Shown in pieces: positions 1 to 5,078 of a stretch of 5,122 nt of DNA. A model generated the notes under the pieces. The model saw only the letters and a program-made list of their open reading frames with translations. It had not been told where the DNA came from and searched no databases. Origin of the DNA: Bacteroidales bacterium (GTDB lineage: Bacteria > Bacteroidota > Bacteroidia > Bacteroidales > UBA7960); NCBI GenBank assembly GCA_003557965.1, contig PWND01000224.1, forward strand, positions 1 to 5,122, written 5' to 3'. Every line of letters begins with the position of its first letter. The first letter of the stretch is position 1. The position numbers and the translations under genes were made by a program.

Positions 1-1
1 T

Positions 2-187
2 GATTTGGGGCTTGTATATCTTACTTTTTTTGGATCTGTTAAGTGGTCTGCAAATTTTGAACTTGGATAGGAAATAGCAGACATCATTTCTGCTCGAGTA
101 GAATGAAGTTTAAACACCGGGACGGTACGCAAAACGATAAACAGGGGATATCTAAAGGAACCGTTTGGGCGAAAAGAGATTTTTTCT
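2..187 (+). pseudogene. Possible degraded sigma-54 (RpoN-like) C-terminal helix-turn-helix remnant
   Basis: Reading the plus strand from base 2 gives an interrupted frame with in-frame stops TAG at 68-70 and TGA at 104-106. Between and after these stops are stretches that resemble the DNA-binding helix-turn-helix of RpoN: EIADII (71-88), then LNTGTVRKTIN and GYLKEPFG with KEIFS near 187. In RpoN the corresponding order is D-I-A-E, then L-D-[IV]-S-T-[IV]-S-R, then K-Y-x-x-T-x-[FY]-G and F-F-S. The spacing between the first two blocks is about six residues too long and key residues differ, so this can only be a decayed copy or a chance likeness. The minus strand of the same bases is open from 216 down to the window edge, which is an alternative reading. 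The call is weak. Confidence 0.22.
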
Positions 188-254
188 TGCCAGGGAAAAC
201 AATTGCCACTTGACATTGGAGGCCATAAATATGTTATGCAGCTGTGCAACTTTT

Positions 255-698
255 TTAGAAAAAAGGCTCACCTTCCATGAGTAAATATAAAGCTAGCAAA
301 AATCCAAATATTCGGGAATAACTACCAACTTGCTCATTGCGAATATCTATTTTCTGATTGTAGCTTTCTGGCTCATTATTTGATTCGAGCATCAATTTTA
401 CACCCGAAAGTCCCTTCTTTGCTTTATCAATTCTTTGATGATCTACAATAGATAGTATAATAGCAGGAATCAATAACATGAACCAAGACAGAGTGAGAGA
501 AGTATTATCGGAAATAACTATGTATAGATATACGCCAATAAAGCTTGCCAACGAAGCATAAATGAAACTCGCAACATATTGCAGCTTTTGGTTGATGTCG
601 ACCAATGGTTTAAAAGGAATGAAAACAACTGCCAACATGATTTTATTCGCGAGCATAAAGATCAAAAAAGCAGTTAAGTATGAAAAAATAGTTAGCAT
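255..698 (-). CDS. Four-helix integral membrane protein, unknown function
   Basis: This 147-residue protein is not one I recognise. Four hydrophobic segments are visible at about residues 4-27, 41-63, 68-86 and 124-141. A polar stretch (about 87-123) rich in Lys, Glu, Asn and Gln separates the third and fourth helices and is probably a loop or small cytosolic domain. The protein ends in EGEPFF with a TAA stop. The start ATG lies six bases after the stop of the 80-residue gene upstream, with only an A-rich leader (AAATAGATAAAA) and no real Shine-Dalgarno, as is usual for Bacteroidota-like genomes. It appears to be the last intact gene of the minus-strand run. A role in the envelope follows from the helices, but no substrate or partner can be named. 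Confidence 0.72.
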   Translation of the reverse strand: MLTIFSYLTAFLIFMLANKIMLAVVFIPFKPLVDINQKLQYVASFIYASLASFIGVYLYIVISDNTSLTLSWFMLLIPAIILSIVDHQRIDKAKKGLSGVKLMLESNNEPESYNQKIDIRNEQVGSYSRIFGFLLALYLLMEGEPFF

Positions 699-704
699 TT
701 TTAT

Positions 705-947
705 CTATTTAATTATGCCTTCGAAGCCGGTGTTGTAAAGTGATACAGACTCAAGATATTCACTCAGTAAATAACTTAGATGCCAAGCCTCTTTTTCTGA
801 GATTGTTTTTTTAAATGAAAATTTAATGTACAAATCTTGTGAATATAACGAGGAATCATTAACCGGTTTTGATATGACTGTCACTTCATCATCCTTTATT
901 TCTACATCAAATGAACTTTTTAATGAATTAAATTGAATCTCATCCAT
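705..947 (-). CDS. Small soluble hypothetical protein (80 aa)
   Basis: This is a short acidic protein without signal peptide or membrane helix. The first half alternates hydrophobic and charged residues as in beta strands (FDVEIKDDEVTVIS, then LYIKFSFKK). The second half looks like an amphipathic helix (KEAWHLSYLLSEYLES), so a small alpha/beta fold is plausible. The stop is TAG at 705-707, six bases before the ATG of the membrane protein downstream, so the two are probably co-translated. The upstream side borders a broken reading frame (960-1160). No strong ribosome binding site precedes the ATG. I do not recognise the family. A small partner or immunity-like role for the adjacent membrane protein is possible but is only a guess from size and position. 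Confidence 0.6.
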   Translation of the reverse strand: MDEIQFNSLKSSFDVEIKDDEVTVISKPVNDSSLYSQDLYIKFSFKKTISEKEAWHLSYLLSEYLESVSLYNTGFEGIIK

Positions 948-959
948 AAGTATGAAAAA

Positions 960-1160
960 TTAGATTTTGCCCATCATCCCAGCATTTTCAAGCAATTTTA
1001 GCATTGAATCACGATTGATGTATGGTCATTTATTATTTGTAAGCAATTGGTCTATTAACAGTTTGCCTAAAACAGGTTTAAAATTGTTGAGATCATTTTT
1101 AATTGGGTATGTCATTTCGATAATGGATTGGCGGCTAAGCAACTTTGTTAGTGGGCAGCT
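960..1160 (-). pseudogene. Broken short reading frame, coding-like, interrupted by one TGA
   Basis: The 216 bases between the 174-aa and 80-aa genes are not plain spacer. On the minus strand, in the same frame as the 174-aa gene and after its tandem TAA TAA stop, an open stretch runs from 1160 to a TAA at 960-962. It is interrupted only by TGA at 1026-1028. An ATG at 1115 gives a 29-residue piece (begins MTYPIKNDLNNF, ends LLTNNK), and past the TGA the frame continues as PYINRDSMLKLLENAG to the end. The amphipathic, Leu/Lys-rich composition looks like the C-terminal end of a real protein rather than random sequence. It could be a remnant whose 5' part was lost, or a genuine 29-aa gene. No family is recognised. 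The plus-strand frame over the same bases is judged a shadow. Confidence 0.4.
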
Positions 1161-1163
1161 TTA

Positions 1164-1688
1164 TTAAATGCCGATCAGTTTTTGAAATTGATTTTTCAAT
1201 TCCCGCTTCACAGGGACAGTTTTGGAATTAAGAGCATCCAATGTTCTCTTACCTTTTTCCCTCCAAATTTCTTCAGCATCTTCATCCCCCTTAAAAATTG
1301 TGTATGAGTTGGTCAGTGCTTCCGAATAGGATTCATTTATATTTTTCAGTTTTTCATTAGTGTTTTGATCAAAGTATAACTCATTAATTTGAATCAATTT
1401 CTTAAAGTTTTGCATTGATGCCCTTGCAGTATCAAGTAATTTCTTTTCTTCCTGTAAAGAAGACAAACTATGAACCTGATTTAAATAACGAACAAACGAA
1501 TGCTCCATATTAGCTAATGACCGAAAAATTTCACTTATTTTTCCAGCTCTTAATTCATGAAGTTTTATGAACTTTATTTCTTTCTTTTTCAAAATGAAGT
1601 CAAATATGGATTTTAAAATATATCCAATCAAACCAAGGAGTACTGAGAGTTGTGACCAGTTTGCAGCTATATATTCCCAAAAAGTCAT
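1164..1688 (-). CDS. Membrane-anchored helical protein, unknown function
   Basis: This 174-residue protein has one hydrophobic helix at about residues 12-33, immediately followed by a positive patch (KKKEIKFIK). By the positive-inside rule this puts the rest in the cytosol. Residues 40-174 are almost entirely helix-forming and highly charged, with stretches such as SLQEEKKLLDTAR and NEKLKNINES that may form a helical bundle or coiled coil. The gene ends in tandem stops TAA TAA (1166-1161). It starts five bases after the stop of the 130-aa membrane protein, with a weak GAAGAG-type leader, so the two are likely in one transcript. The layout of one anchor plus a cytosolic helical domain is seen in many accessory membrane proteins of unknown role, and I cannot assign it to a named family. 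Confidence 0.72.
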   Translation of the reverse strand: MTFWEYIAANWSQLSVLLGLIGYILKSIFDFILKKKEIKFIKLHELRAGKISEIFRSLANMEHSFVRYLNQVHSLSSLQEEKKLLDTARASMQNFKKLIQINELYFDQNTNEKLKNINESYSEALTNSYTIFKGDEDAEEIWREKGKRTLDALNSKTVPVKRELKNQFQKLIGI

Positions 1689-1693
1689 AATAT

Positions 1694-2086
1694 TTACTCT
1701 TCAACTTTAAGTAGAGCTTCAGTATTAAAGTTCTTTCCTTTCCCAAGTTCAATGAGGTAATAACCTAATCCAATAAATCCAATTCCCATAAAAATAGCAT
1801 TTATTGCAGCTTCACTTGCTTGACCACTTGCAGTACCGATGAATCCTCCGAGTACTGATATTGAAAAGAATACGATTATTATCCAACCTGCTACTTTTTT
1901 TCCTTTTGATGGAGTTGGATTGTCTTCGTAATATTTTTTACTCAACATTGTAATTATAAAGCCAAATATTGGGCTTAAAAAAATGCAAAAGAAGAATGAC
2001 CAGCCAAATCCAATTTGTCTCTTTCTCCCAAGAAAATGTGCAATTAGAAAGGCGAATACGAGTGCAAAAATTATAAAAGCTCCCAT
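1694..2086 (-). CDS. Four-helix small integral membrane protein
   Basis: This 130-residue hydrophobic protein has four likely membrane helices at about residues 2-19, 29-48, 65-84 and 93-113. The first two are joined by a short basic loop (GRKRQIGFGW). This block, followed by FFFCIFLSPIFGFIIT and a Lys/Tyr-rich turn, resembles small uncharacterised membrane proteins common in Bacteroidota. That is recollection, not a search. A cytosolic loop (about 49-64, with NPTPSKGKK) separates helices 2 and 3. The acidic tail ends KVEE. The gene follows the DnaJ-domain gene by 15 bases and precedes the 174-aa gene by 5 bases, so it sits in the middle of the presumed operon. There is no Shine-Dalgarno: the leader is an AT-rich TAACTAAATATACTAACT. 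Function is unknown. Confidence 0.72.
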   Translation of the reverse strand: MGAFIIFALVFAFLIAHFLGRKRQIGFGWSFFFCIFLSPIFGFIITMLSKKYYEDNPTPSKGKKVAGWIIIVFFSISVLGGFIGTASGQASEAAINAIFMGIGFIGLGYYLIELGKGKNFNTEALLKVEE

Positions 2087-2101
2087 AGTTAGTATATTTA
2101 G

Positions 2102-2680
2102 TTAGAGTTTACGTTTACGGTCTTCTAAATAATCGCTTTTTGCAACATCAAATAGACGGTATGCTAAATAGCTTAGACCAAATACAAAAAAGAGAATAAA
2201 AATTATTCCACCTGGACTCTCATCTGCAATTTCAGGAAGGATAGCAATCATCATAATTGCAGCAAACACTACGATCGATATTGCAATCACATTCGGAATA
2301 TAACTTGCTCCAATTCCAATTTCTTTCAATACTCTTCGAGCAAATTCTTCTATTGATAATGATGAATATTCTCTAGCTTTTTGTCGTCCATATTCTGCCC
2401 ATTGTGTTTGTTTGGATTCTGATTCTTGTTCATCAAATGGTGACTTAGAAGATGTCCTTTGTCTGTAGTTCCACGTATATAACTGATCATATTCAACCTT
2501 CTGCACGGGATCTCTTAGGACTTCATAAGCTTCAGTTATTTCAATGAATCTATGAGCGGCATTATCAGACTTATTTTTGTCGGGATGGTATTGTAATGCA
2601 AGACGACGATATGCCTTTTTAATTTCAGTGATTGTTGCATCACTTGTAATTTCCAATGTAGAATAATAATCTTTTATCAT
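2102..2680 (-). CDS. DnaJ (J-domain) protein with two C-terminal membrane helices
   Basis: Residues 3-67 form a complete J domain: DYYSTLEI opening, helix II (EIKKAYRRLALQYH), the invariant HPD at 32-34 followed by KNKS, then helix III (RFIEITEAYEVLRD) and the closing YDQLY. J domains stimulate the ATPase of Hsp70 (DnaK) through HPD. The Gly/Phe linker, zinc finger and C-terminal substrate domains of true DnaJ are absent. Instead there is a polar linker (about 70-100), a short helix (SIEEFARRVLKEI) and two membrane helices at about 128-149 and 157-175, ending in a basic tail (EDRKRKL). The J domain should therefore face the cytosol at the inner membrane and recruit DnaK there. The ATG overlaps the stop of the secreted-protein gene by ATGA, implying translational coupling. 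At 192 aa it is much shorter than DnaJ (about 375 aa), so it is a type III J protein and not the housekeeping chaperone. Confidence 0.93.
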   Translation of the reverse strand: MIKDYYSTLEITSDATITEIKKAYRRLALQYHPDKNKSDNAAHRFIEITEAYEVLRDPVQKVEYDQLYTWNYRQRTSSKSPFDEQESESKQTQWAEYGRQKAREYSSLSIEEFARRVLKEIGIGASYIPNVIAISIVVFAAIMMIAILPEIADESPGGIIFILFFVFGLSYLAYRLFDVAKSDYLEDRKRKL

Positions 2681-3093
2681 TTCCTCATCTCTTGTAGCAA
2701 CTCATTTTTTTGAGGATTTGTTAATTCGATGGCAAACATCGTGTTTCTTTTAAACCCAAAAAGCAACAGATTATCTTCCGGAATGAAATTGAACATGCTC
2801 CCTTCTACACTAACACCGAAACTTAAATAATGACCGACCCCTTGAACAGGTTTAAATTCAGTAAATTCAAACCTCTTTTCTTCGTTATTCCTTTCACTTA
2901 TAATTGTGACACTTGAAGTTCTTTTTTCTACAAGCAAATATCCTTGATCTGCGTAATTACCAGAATATGTAGGCTGTTGACCCGATCTTTCCCTTGAGTA
3001 TATCGGTGGCTCGTTAAATGGAATTTTTACTTGCCCATATAGATCAGTCAAACATAATGCAGAAATGATTAAAACCGAAAATAGTGTTTTCAT
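2677..3093 (-). CDS. Secreted or periplasmic hypothetical protein with signal peptide
   Basis: This 138-residue protein begins with a clear Sec signal peptide: MKTLF, a hydrophobic core to about residue 16, and probable cleavage after Gly20 before Gln21 (LYG|Q). That style of site is frequent in Bacteroidota. No Cys sits at the cleavage point, so it is not a lipoprotein. The mature part starts with a Pro/Ser/Tyr-rich segment (about 22-48), followed by a region of alternating strands (LLVEKRTSSVTIISE, YLSFGVSVEG, LLLFGFKR, MFAIELT) that suggests a small beta domain. It ends in a short charged helix. I do not recognise the family. It is the first gene of the left-hand run and overlaps the J-domain gene by 4 bases. 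The promoter is probably in the AT-rich leader just upstream. Confidence 0.75.
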   Translation of the reverse strand: MKTLFSVLIISALCLTDLYGQVKIPFNEPPIYSRERSGQQPTYSGNYADQGYLLVEKRTSSVTIISERNNEEKRFEFTEFKPVQGVGHYLSFGVSVEGSMFNFIPEDNLLLFGFKRNTMFAIELTNPQKNELLQEMRK

Positions 3094-3134
3094 AATTCTT
3101 TGGTTTATTGATCTGGCCTAAAAGCCCACTAAAT

Positions 3135-3181
3135 GTATTATCCAAACAACTTAATACGTATAATCGATTAACAGTATAATC
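3135..3181 (-). promoter_or_regulatory. Candidate promoter/operator zone with repeated GAT(T/A)ATAC boxes
   Basis: Read on the minus strand, the octamer GATTATAC occurs twice with a 16-base period (plus positions 3174-3181 and 3158-3165). A near copy, GATAATAC, follows at 3135-3142, about 42 bases upstream of the ATG at 3093. The last box is followed by ATTTAG, giving TACATTTAG, which is close to the Bacteroidota -7 consensus TAnnTTTG. No matching -33 TTTG sits at the right distance. The repeats could be regulator binding sites or simply AT-rich promoter sequence. Position supports regulation of the secreted protein/J-protein operon, but the sequence alone does not prove it. Confidence 0.28.
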
Positions 3182-3192
3182 CAAATCTTCTT

Positions 3193-3261
3193 ATGCAGCA
3201 AACAGATAGCGAATTTGTTCCGGTTAAAGCCATCTGTAAGAAGCTCCGATTAAATTTATAA
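3193..3261 (+). pseudogene. Fragment resembling the start of a phage antirepressor N-terminal domain
   Basis: A 22-codon plus-strand frame (ATG 3193, TAA 3259-3261) encodes a peptide containing EFVPVKAICKKLRLN. Phage antirepressor proteins of the P22_AR_N type typically open with a strand and helix reading [FY]-V-P-[IV]-K-P-I-C-E-A-L-G-[IL], so about eight of thirteen positions agree or are conservative. The frame then stops. One base further on (frame starting 3260) the sequence can be read as KSWWARRKIPKL, where the family usually has a W-S-x-Q-x-x-[KR]-I pattern, so a frameshift is conceivable. Only a dozen residues support this and nothing downstream confirms it. If real, it is a scar of prophage or mobile-element DNA. 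Confidence 0.25.
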
Positions 3262-3333
3262 ATCGTGGTGGGCACGGCGTAAAATCCCCAAGCTAATTCG
3301 TTACAATTAATTTTTCTAAACTATTTTTAACTT

Positions 3334-3380
3334 TGTCAAGACCTCAACCAACTACATTTTACTGGACACGGGGTTAAGGT
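3334..3380 (+). repeat. Probable left terminal inverted repeat of an IS3-family element
   Basis: The segment begins TGTCAAG and carries ACTGGACACGGGGTTAAGG at 3361-3379. IS3-family ends start with TG and have an internal block close to TGGACAC(A/G)(G/C)G(C/T)(C/T)TAAG about 20-25 bases in, so both sequence and spacing fit. It lies about 70 bases before the OrfA-like frame, the distance usual for this family. No matching right end (reverse complement of the TGGACAC block) is visible in the window, so the element is truncated. The exact outer tip at 3334 is an inference from the TG dinucleotide. Confidence 0.5.
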
Positions 3381-3404
3381 AAATTGCGGTGTTCAAATAA
3401 TTAA

Positions 3405-3620
3405 TACAATAAGGAGTATAAGCTGGATCTGATTCAGCAGAGTTACCAGAGGAAGAACATCCGCGAGCTGGCCAATGAACTGGAACTTCGCCCAGCATTG
3501 ATTTTCAAATGGAGATCTGCTTATAAGGACAACGCTCCATCACAGTAGCAATTTCCCGGAAATGGCGTAGAGAAACGTACCCCGGAACAAGAAAAGGCAA
3601 GAAAGCTGGGTTTGAATAAT
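3405..3620 (+). pseudogene. IS3-family transposase OrfA remnant (truncated, internal stop)
   Basis: From 3405 the plus strand encodes YNKEYKLDLIQQS, then NIRELANELELRPALIFKWR, the helix-turn-helix of IS3-family OrfA (family pattern: [YF]-x-x-E-F-K-L-x-x-V, then a-x-E-L-G-[IV]-x-x-x-x-[IL]-x-x-W). An in-frame TAG at 3546-3548 follows. The same frame then continues with QFPGNG and TPEQEKARK, matching the conserved linker before the OrfA leucine zipper ([SA]-F-P-G-x-G, then a Glu-rich helix). A TAA at 3402-3404 removes the proper start, and similarity fades after about 3605. OrfB with the DDE catalytic domain is absent. It is a dead scar. Its GC-richer codons stand out from the AT-rich neighbours. 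It abuts the 3' end of the protease gene on the other strand. Confidence 0.8.
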
Positions 3621-3621
3621 C

Positions 3622-4386
3622 TCAATCTAAAAATCTATGTAGCCTCAATCTCTGAATATTAACAGCAAAATTTATATTAGCCTCCCCGATTCCTCCGGTT
3701 GTGATTCCTACCACTTCTCCATTCATATTTAGTAACGCACCACCACTGCTGCCATGTGTAATTTCTGCCGTTGTCTGTAGTAATCGTCCTTCATCCCTAA
3801 AAGAAGATATTATTCCGGTTGATAGAGAGTGGCTTAAACCTCTTGGATTTCCTATTGCGAATACATCTTGCCCTATCTCCGGTATTAAACTTGCAATTTG
3901 AAGTGTATGAAAATTTGAGTATCCACTTACTTTAAAGATTATGTAATCCAGCTCTTTATTCTGTTCGATAACCCGACTTATTTTATACTCATTACCTGAT
4001 TCAGTTAAAATCATTTCGTTACCTTTTAAAGTGCCTTCAAAGATATGATAGTTACTTACAGCCATCCCATCATTACTTATAAAAAATCCTGAACCCTGAT
4101 ACATATGTTCGTCATCTGATGTGAATACCATAAATACAGCTGCTTTATTTTGCTCAAATAATTCAATTAAAGTTCGACCTTCTGAAAGTACTGGGTTTTG
4201 TACTCTTGACGATTGTATGGGGTTAGGCCGATCGTTTTGAACGGAACTGTCACCGTAGTTTTGGTTTTGAGATGATTGTTGTTGTGCTGCACGATGTTGC
4301 AGTGCAGATTCAGAACATCCTGAACAGCCAGATAACATTAAAAAAACTGGGATAAACAAGGATAATATTAAGTGTGGTTTTTTCAT
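3622..4386 (-). CDS. Trypsin-like (S1/HtrA-like) serine protease lipoprotein
   Basis: This 254-residue protein starts with a lipoprotein signal: MKKPH, a hydrophobic core, then lipobox LSGC with lipidated Cys21. A Gln/Ser/Asn-rich linker (about 22-68) leads to a chymotrypsin-fold protease domain (about 70-250). The catalytic triad is visible: His114 in GMAVSNYHIFEG, Asp147 in ELDYIIFKV, and Ser214 in HGSSGGALLN, with the supporting motifs GSGFFIS (98-104), IGNPRG (178-183) and GEVVGITTGG (223-232). No PDZ domain follows, unlike DegP/DegS, so this is a protease-only HtrA-like enzyme tethered to a membrane. The start ATG overlaps the TGA of the MotB-like gene by 4 bases, so the two are translationally coupled. 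The last few codons lie at the junction with the IS3 remnant and may be altered, although the final helix (NIQRLRLHRFLD) is of normal length. Whether it sits in the inner or outer membrane is not decided by the sequence. Confidence 0.9.
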   Translation of the reverse strand: MKKPHLILSLFIPVFLMLSGCSGCSESALQHRAAQQQSSQNQNYGDSSVQNDRPNPIQSSRVQNPVLSEGRTLIELFEQNKAAVFMVFTSDDEHMYQGSGFFISNDGMAVSNYHIFEGTLKGNEMILTESGNEYKISRVIEQNKELDYIIFKVSGYSNFHTLQIASLIPEIGQDVFAIGNPRGLSHSLSTGIISSFRDEGRLLQTTAEITHGSSGGALLNMNGEVVGITTGGIGEANINFAVNIQRLRLHRFLD

Positions 4387-5075
4387 AATTGACCATTATC
4401 AGTATCTCGCTCGAGGGTATATTTTGAAGTAATTTGAAGAGAAAATCTTCTATTCAATACTTCGTTATTTTCGTCCCTAGAAAGTCCAAAATATCCACTT
4501 CCTGCAATGATTACTTCACATCTATCTCCAAAATCAAAACTAATTCCTCTGGATTCCCAAAAATTCACTAATGCCAATGCTCTTCTATAACTTAAATTAT
4601 ACCCAAAATCCGGACGAGTTATATAGTTGCAAGAATCTTCATTATTGGGATCTCTACAAGCACGCTGAGCATTACCTTCAATTATTAAGAGAAGATATGG
4701 TAACCTCGCAAATTCATCATTAGACACCAAAGATTGCACTCTATTATAAAGCTCTCTACCTGCCAATTCGAGTGAATCTAATTTCTGTGGTGACATAACA
4801 AATATATTATCGTCTCTTACATCAAAAGTAACATCAATGTTAAGTGAATATCTTTTGTTGACATCATCAAATTCGAACAATTCTGGATTGAGTGATTCAA
4901 GAGCAGCTCTAATTGCTGTTATCTCTTCTTTCTCCTCCTCTAGAACTGCAACATTTGCAGCTTCTGACCTAAAAAAAGCATATGAGACAACAAATAAAAC
5001 TAACATTATAAAAAACAGGCTTGTCATGATATCAGAGTAGCTAATCCAAAAAAGATTGTCGTTATTTTTTTTCAT
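4383..5075 (-). CDS. MotB/ZorB-like membrane protein with OmpA-like C-terminal domain
   Basis: This 230-residue protein has a single N-terminal membrane helix (about 15-35) preceded by NLFWISYSDIMTS. That aligns with the MotB pattern W-x-x-[AS]-Y-[AS]-D-x-[MV]-T, so Asp15 matches the proton-carrying aspartate of MotB. A charged coiled-coil-like stretch (36-62) and a beta-rich part lead to an OmpA/MotB-type peptidoglycan-binding domain (about 122-216): LLLIIEGNAQ, then NLSYRRALALVNFW (160-173, with Arg165), GSG (192-194) and NRRFSLQI (208-215). The usual GHTD aspartate reads GNAQ (Gln137). A 13-residue longer loop with Cys140 and Cys149 precedes NLS. Such proteins work with a MotA/ExbB-like channel subunit that should be encoded just upstream. 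Flagellar MotB (about 300 aa) is unlikely, since no flagellar genes are nearby. ZorB of Zorya defence or a related stator-type system is closer in layout. The gene overlaps the protease gene by ATGA. Confidence 0.85.
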   Translation of the reverse strand: MKKNNDNLFWISYSDIMTSLFFIMLVLFVVSYAFFRSEAANVAVLEEEKEEITAIRAALESLNPELFEFDDVNKRYSLNIDVTFDVRDDNIFVMSPQKLDSLELAGRELYNRVQSLVSNDEFARLPYLLLIIEGNAQRACRDPNNEDSCNYITRPDFGYNLSYRRALALVNFWESRGISFDFGDRCEVIIAGSGYFGLSRDENNEVLNRRFSLQITSKYTLERDTDNGQL

Positions 5076-5078
5076 TCT

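Larger units (their letters stand above)
3094..3333. other. Gene-free AT-rich intergenic stretch with leader and a phage-like scrap
   Basis: There is no intact gene on either strand. The part nearest the secreted-protein gene (3094-3190) is AT-rich and carries three GAT(T/A)ATAC boxes on the minus strand (plus-strand 3135-3142, 3158-3165 and 3174-3181), a plausible promoter or operator zone for the minus-strand operon. Bases 3193-3261 hold a short plus-strand frame described separately. The segment 3262-3290 is locally richer in G and C than its surroundings, suggesting a different origin. The stretch ends at the likely left tip of the insertion-sequence remnant. Confidence 0.55.
3334..3620 (+). 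mobile_element. Truncated IS3-family insertion sequence (left end plus OrfA part)
   Basis: The left inverted repeat (3334-3380) and the degraded OrfA (3405-3620) lie in the order and spacing of an IS3-family left end. The remaining roughly one kilobase expected of such an element (rest of OrfA, OrfB, right repeat) is missing. The sequence jumps straight into the end of the serine protease gene. This points to insertion followed by deletion, and it marks the boundary between the two minus-strand gene groups. The right boundary is placed where OrfA similarity fades and is uncertain by about 20 bases. Confidence 0.6.

Noticed and set aside
210..238. TTGACA on the plus strand as a possible -35 box
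   Set aside because: The best -10 at a suitable distance is poor (TGTTAT) and it would drive transcription only antisense to the 147-aa gene.
248..266. A/T-only inverted repeat CTTTTTTCTAAAAAAG at the end of the 147-aa gene as a terminator
   Set aside because: The stem is almost entirely A-T with a two-base loop and no following T-run, so it is unlikely to form a stable terminator.
1131..1162. Integron attC-like arrangement (GCTAAGCAAC and GTTAGTGGGC)
   Set aside because: The half-sites do not pair as complementary arms and no integron integrase or cassette array is visible.
967..1167. 66-codon open frame on the plus strand
   Set aside because: It lies opposite the broken minus-strand frame, has no ribosome binding site or family likeness, and opposes the direction of all other genes.
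3701..3901. 66-codon open frame on the plus strand inside the protease gene
   Set aside because: It is antisense to a protease domain with a complete catalytic triad, so it is a shadow.
4837..5040. 67-codon Ser-rich open frame on the plus strand
   Set aside because: It is antisense to the coiled-coil and membrane helix of the MotB-like gene. The Ser-rich composition comes from the Glu/Ala codons on the real strand.
4383..5075. Flagellar MotB
   Set aside because: There is no flagellar context, the protein is shorter, the OmpA-like domain lacks the usual GHTD aspartate, and it is coupled to a protease gene.
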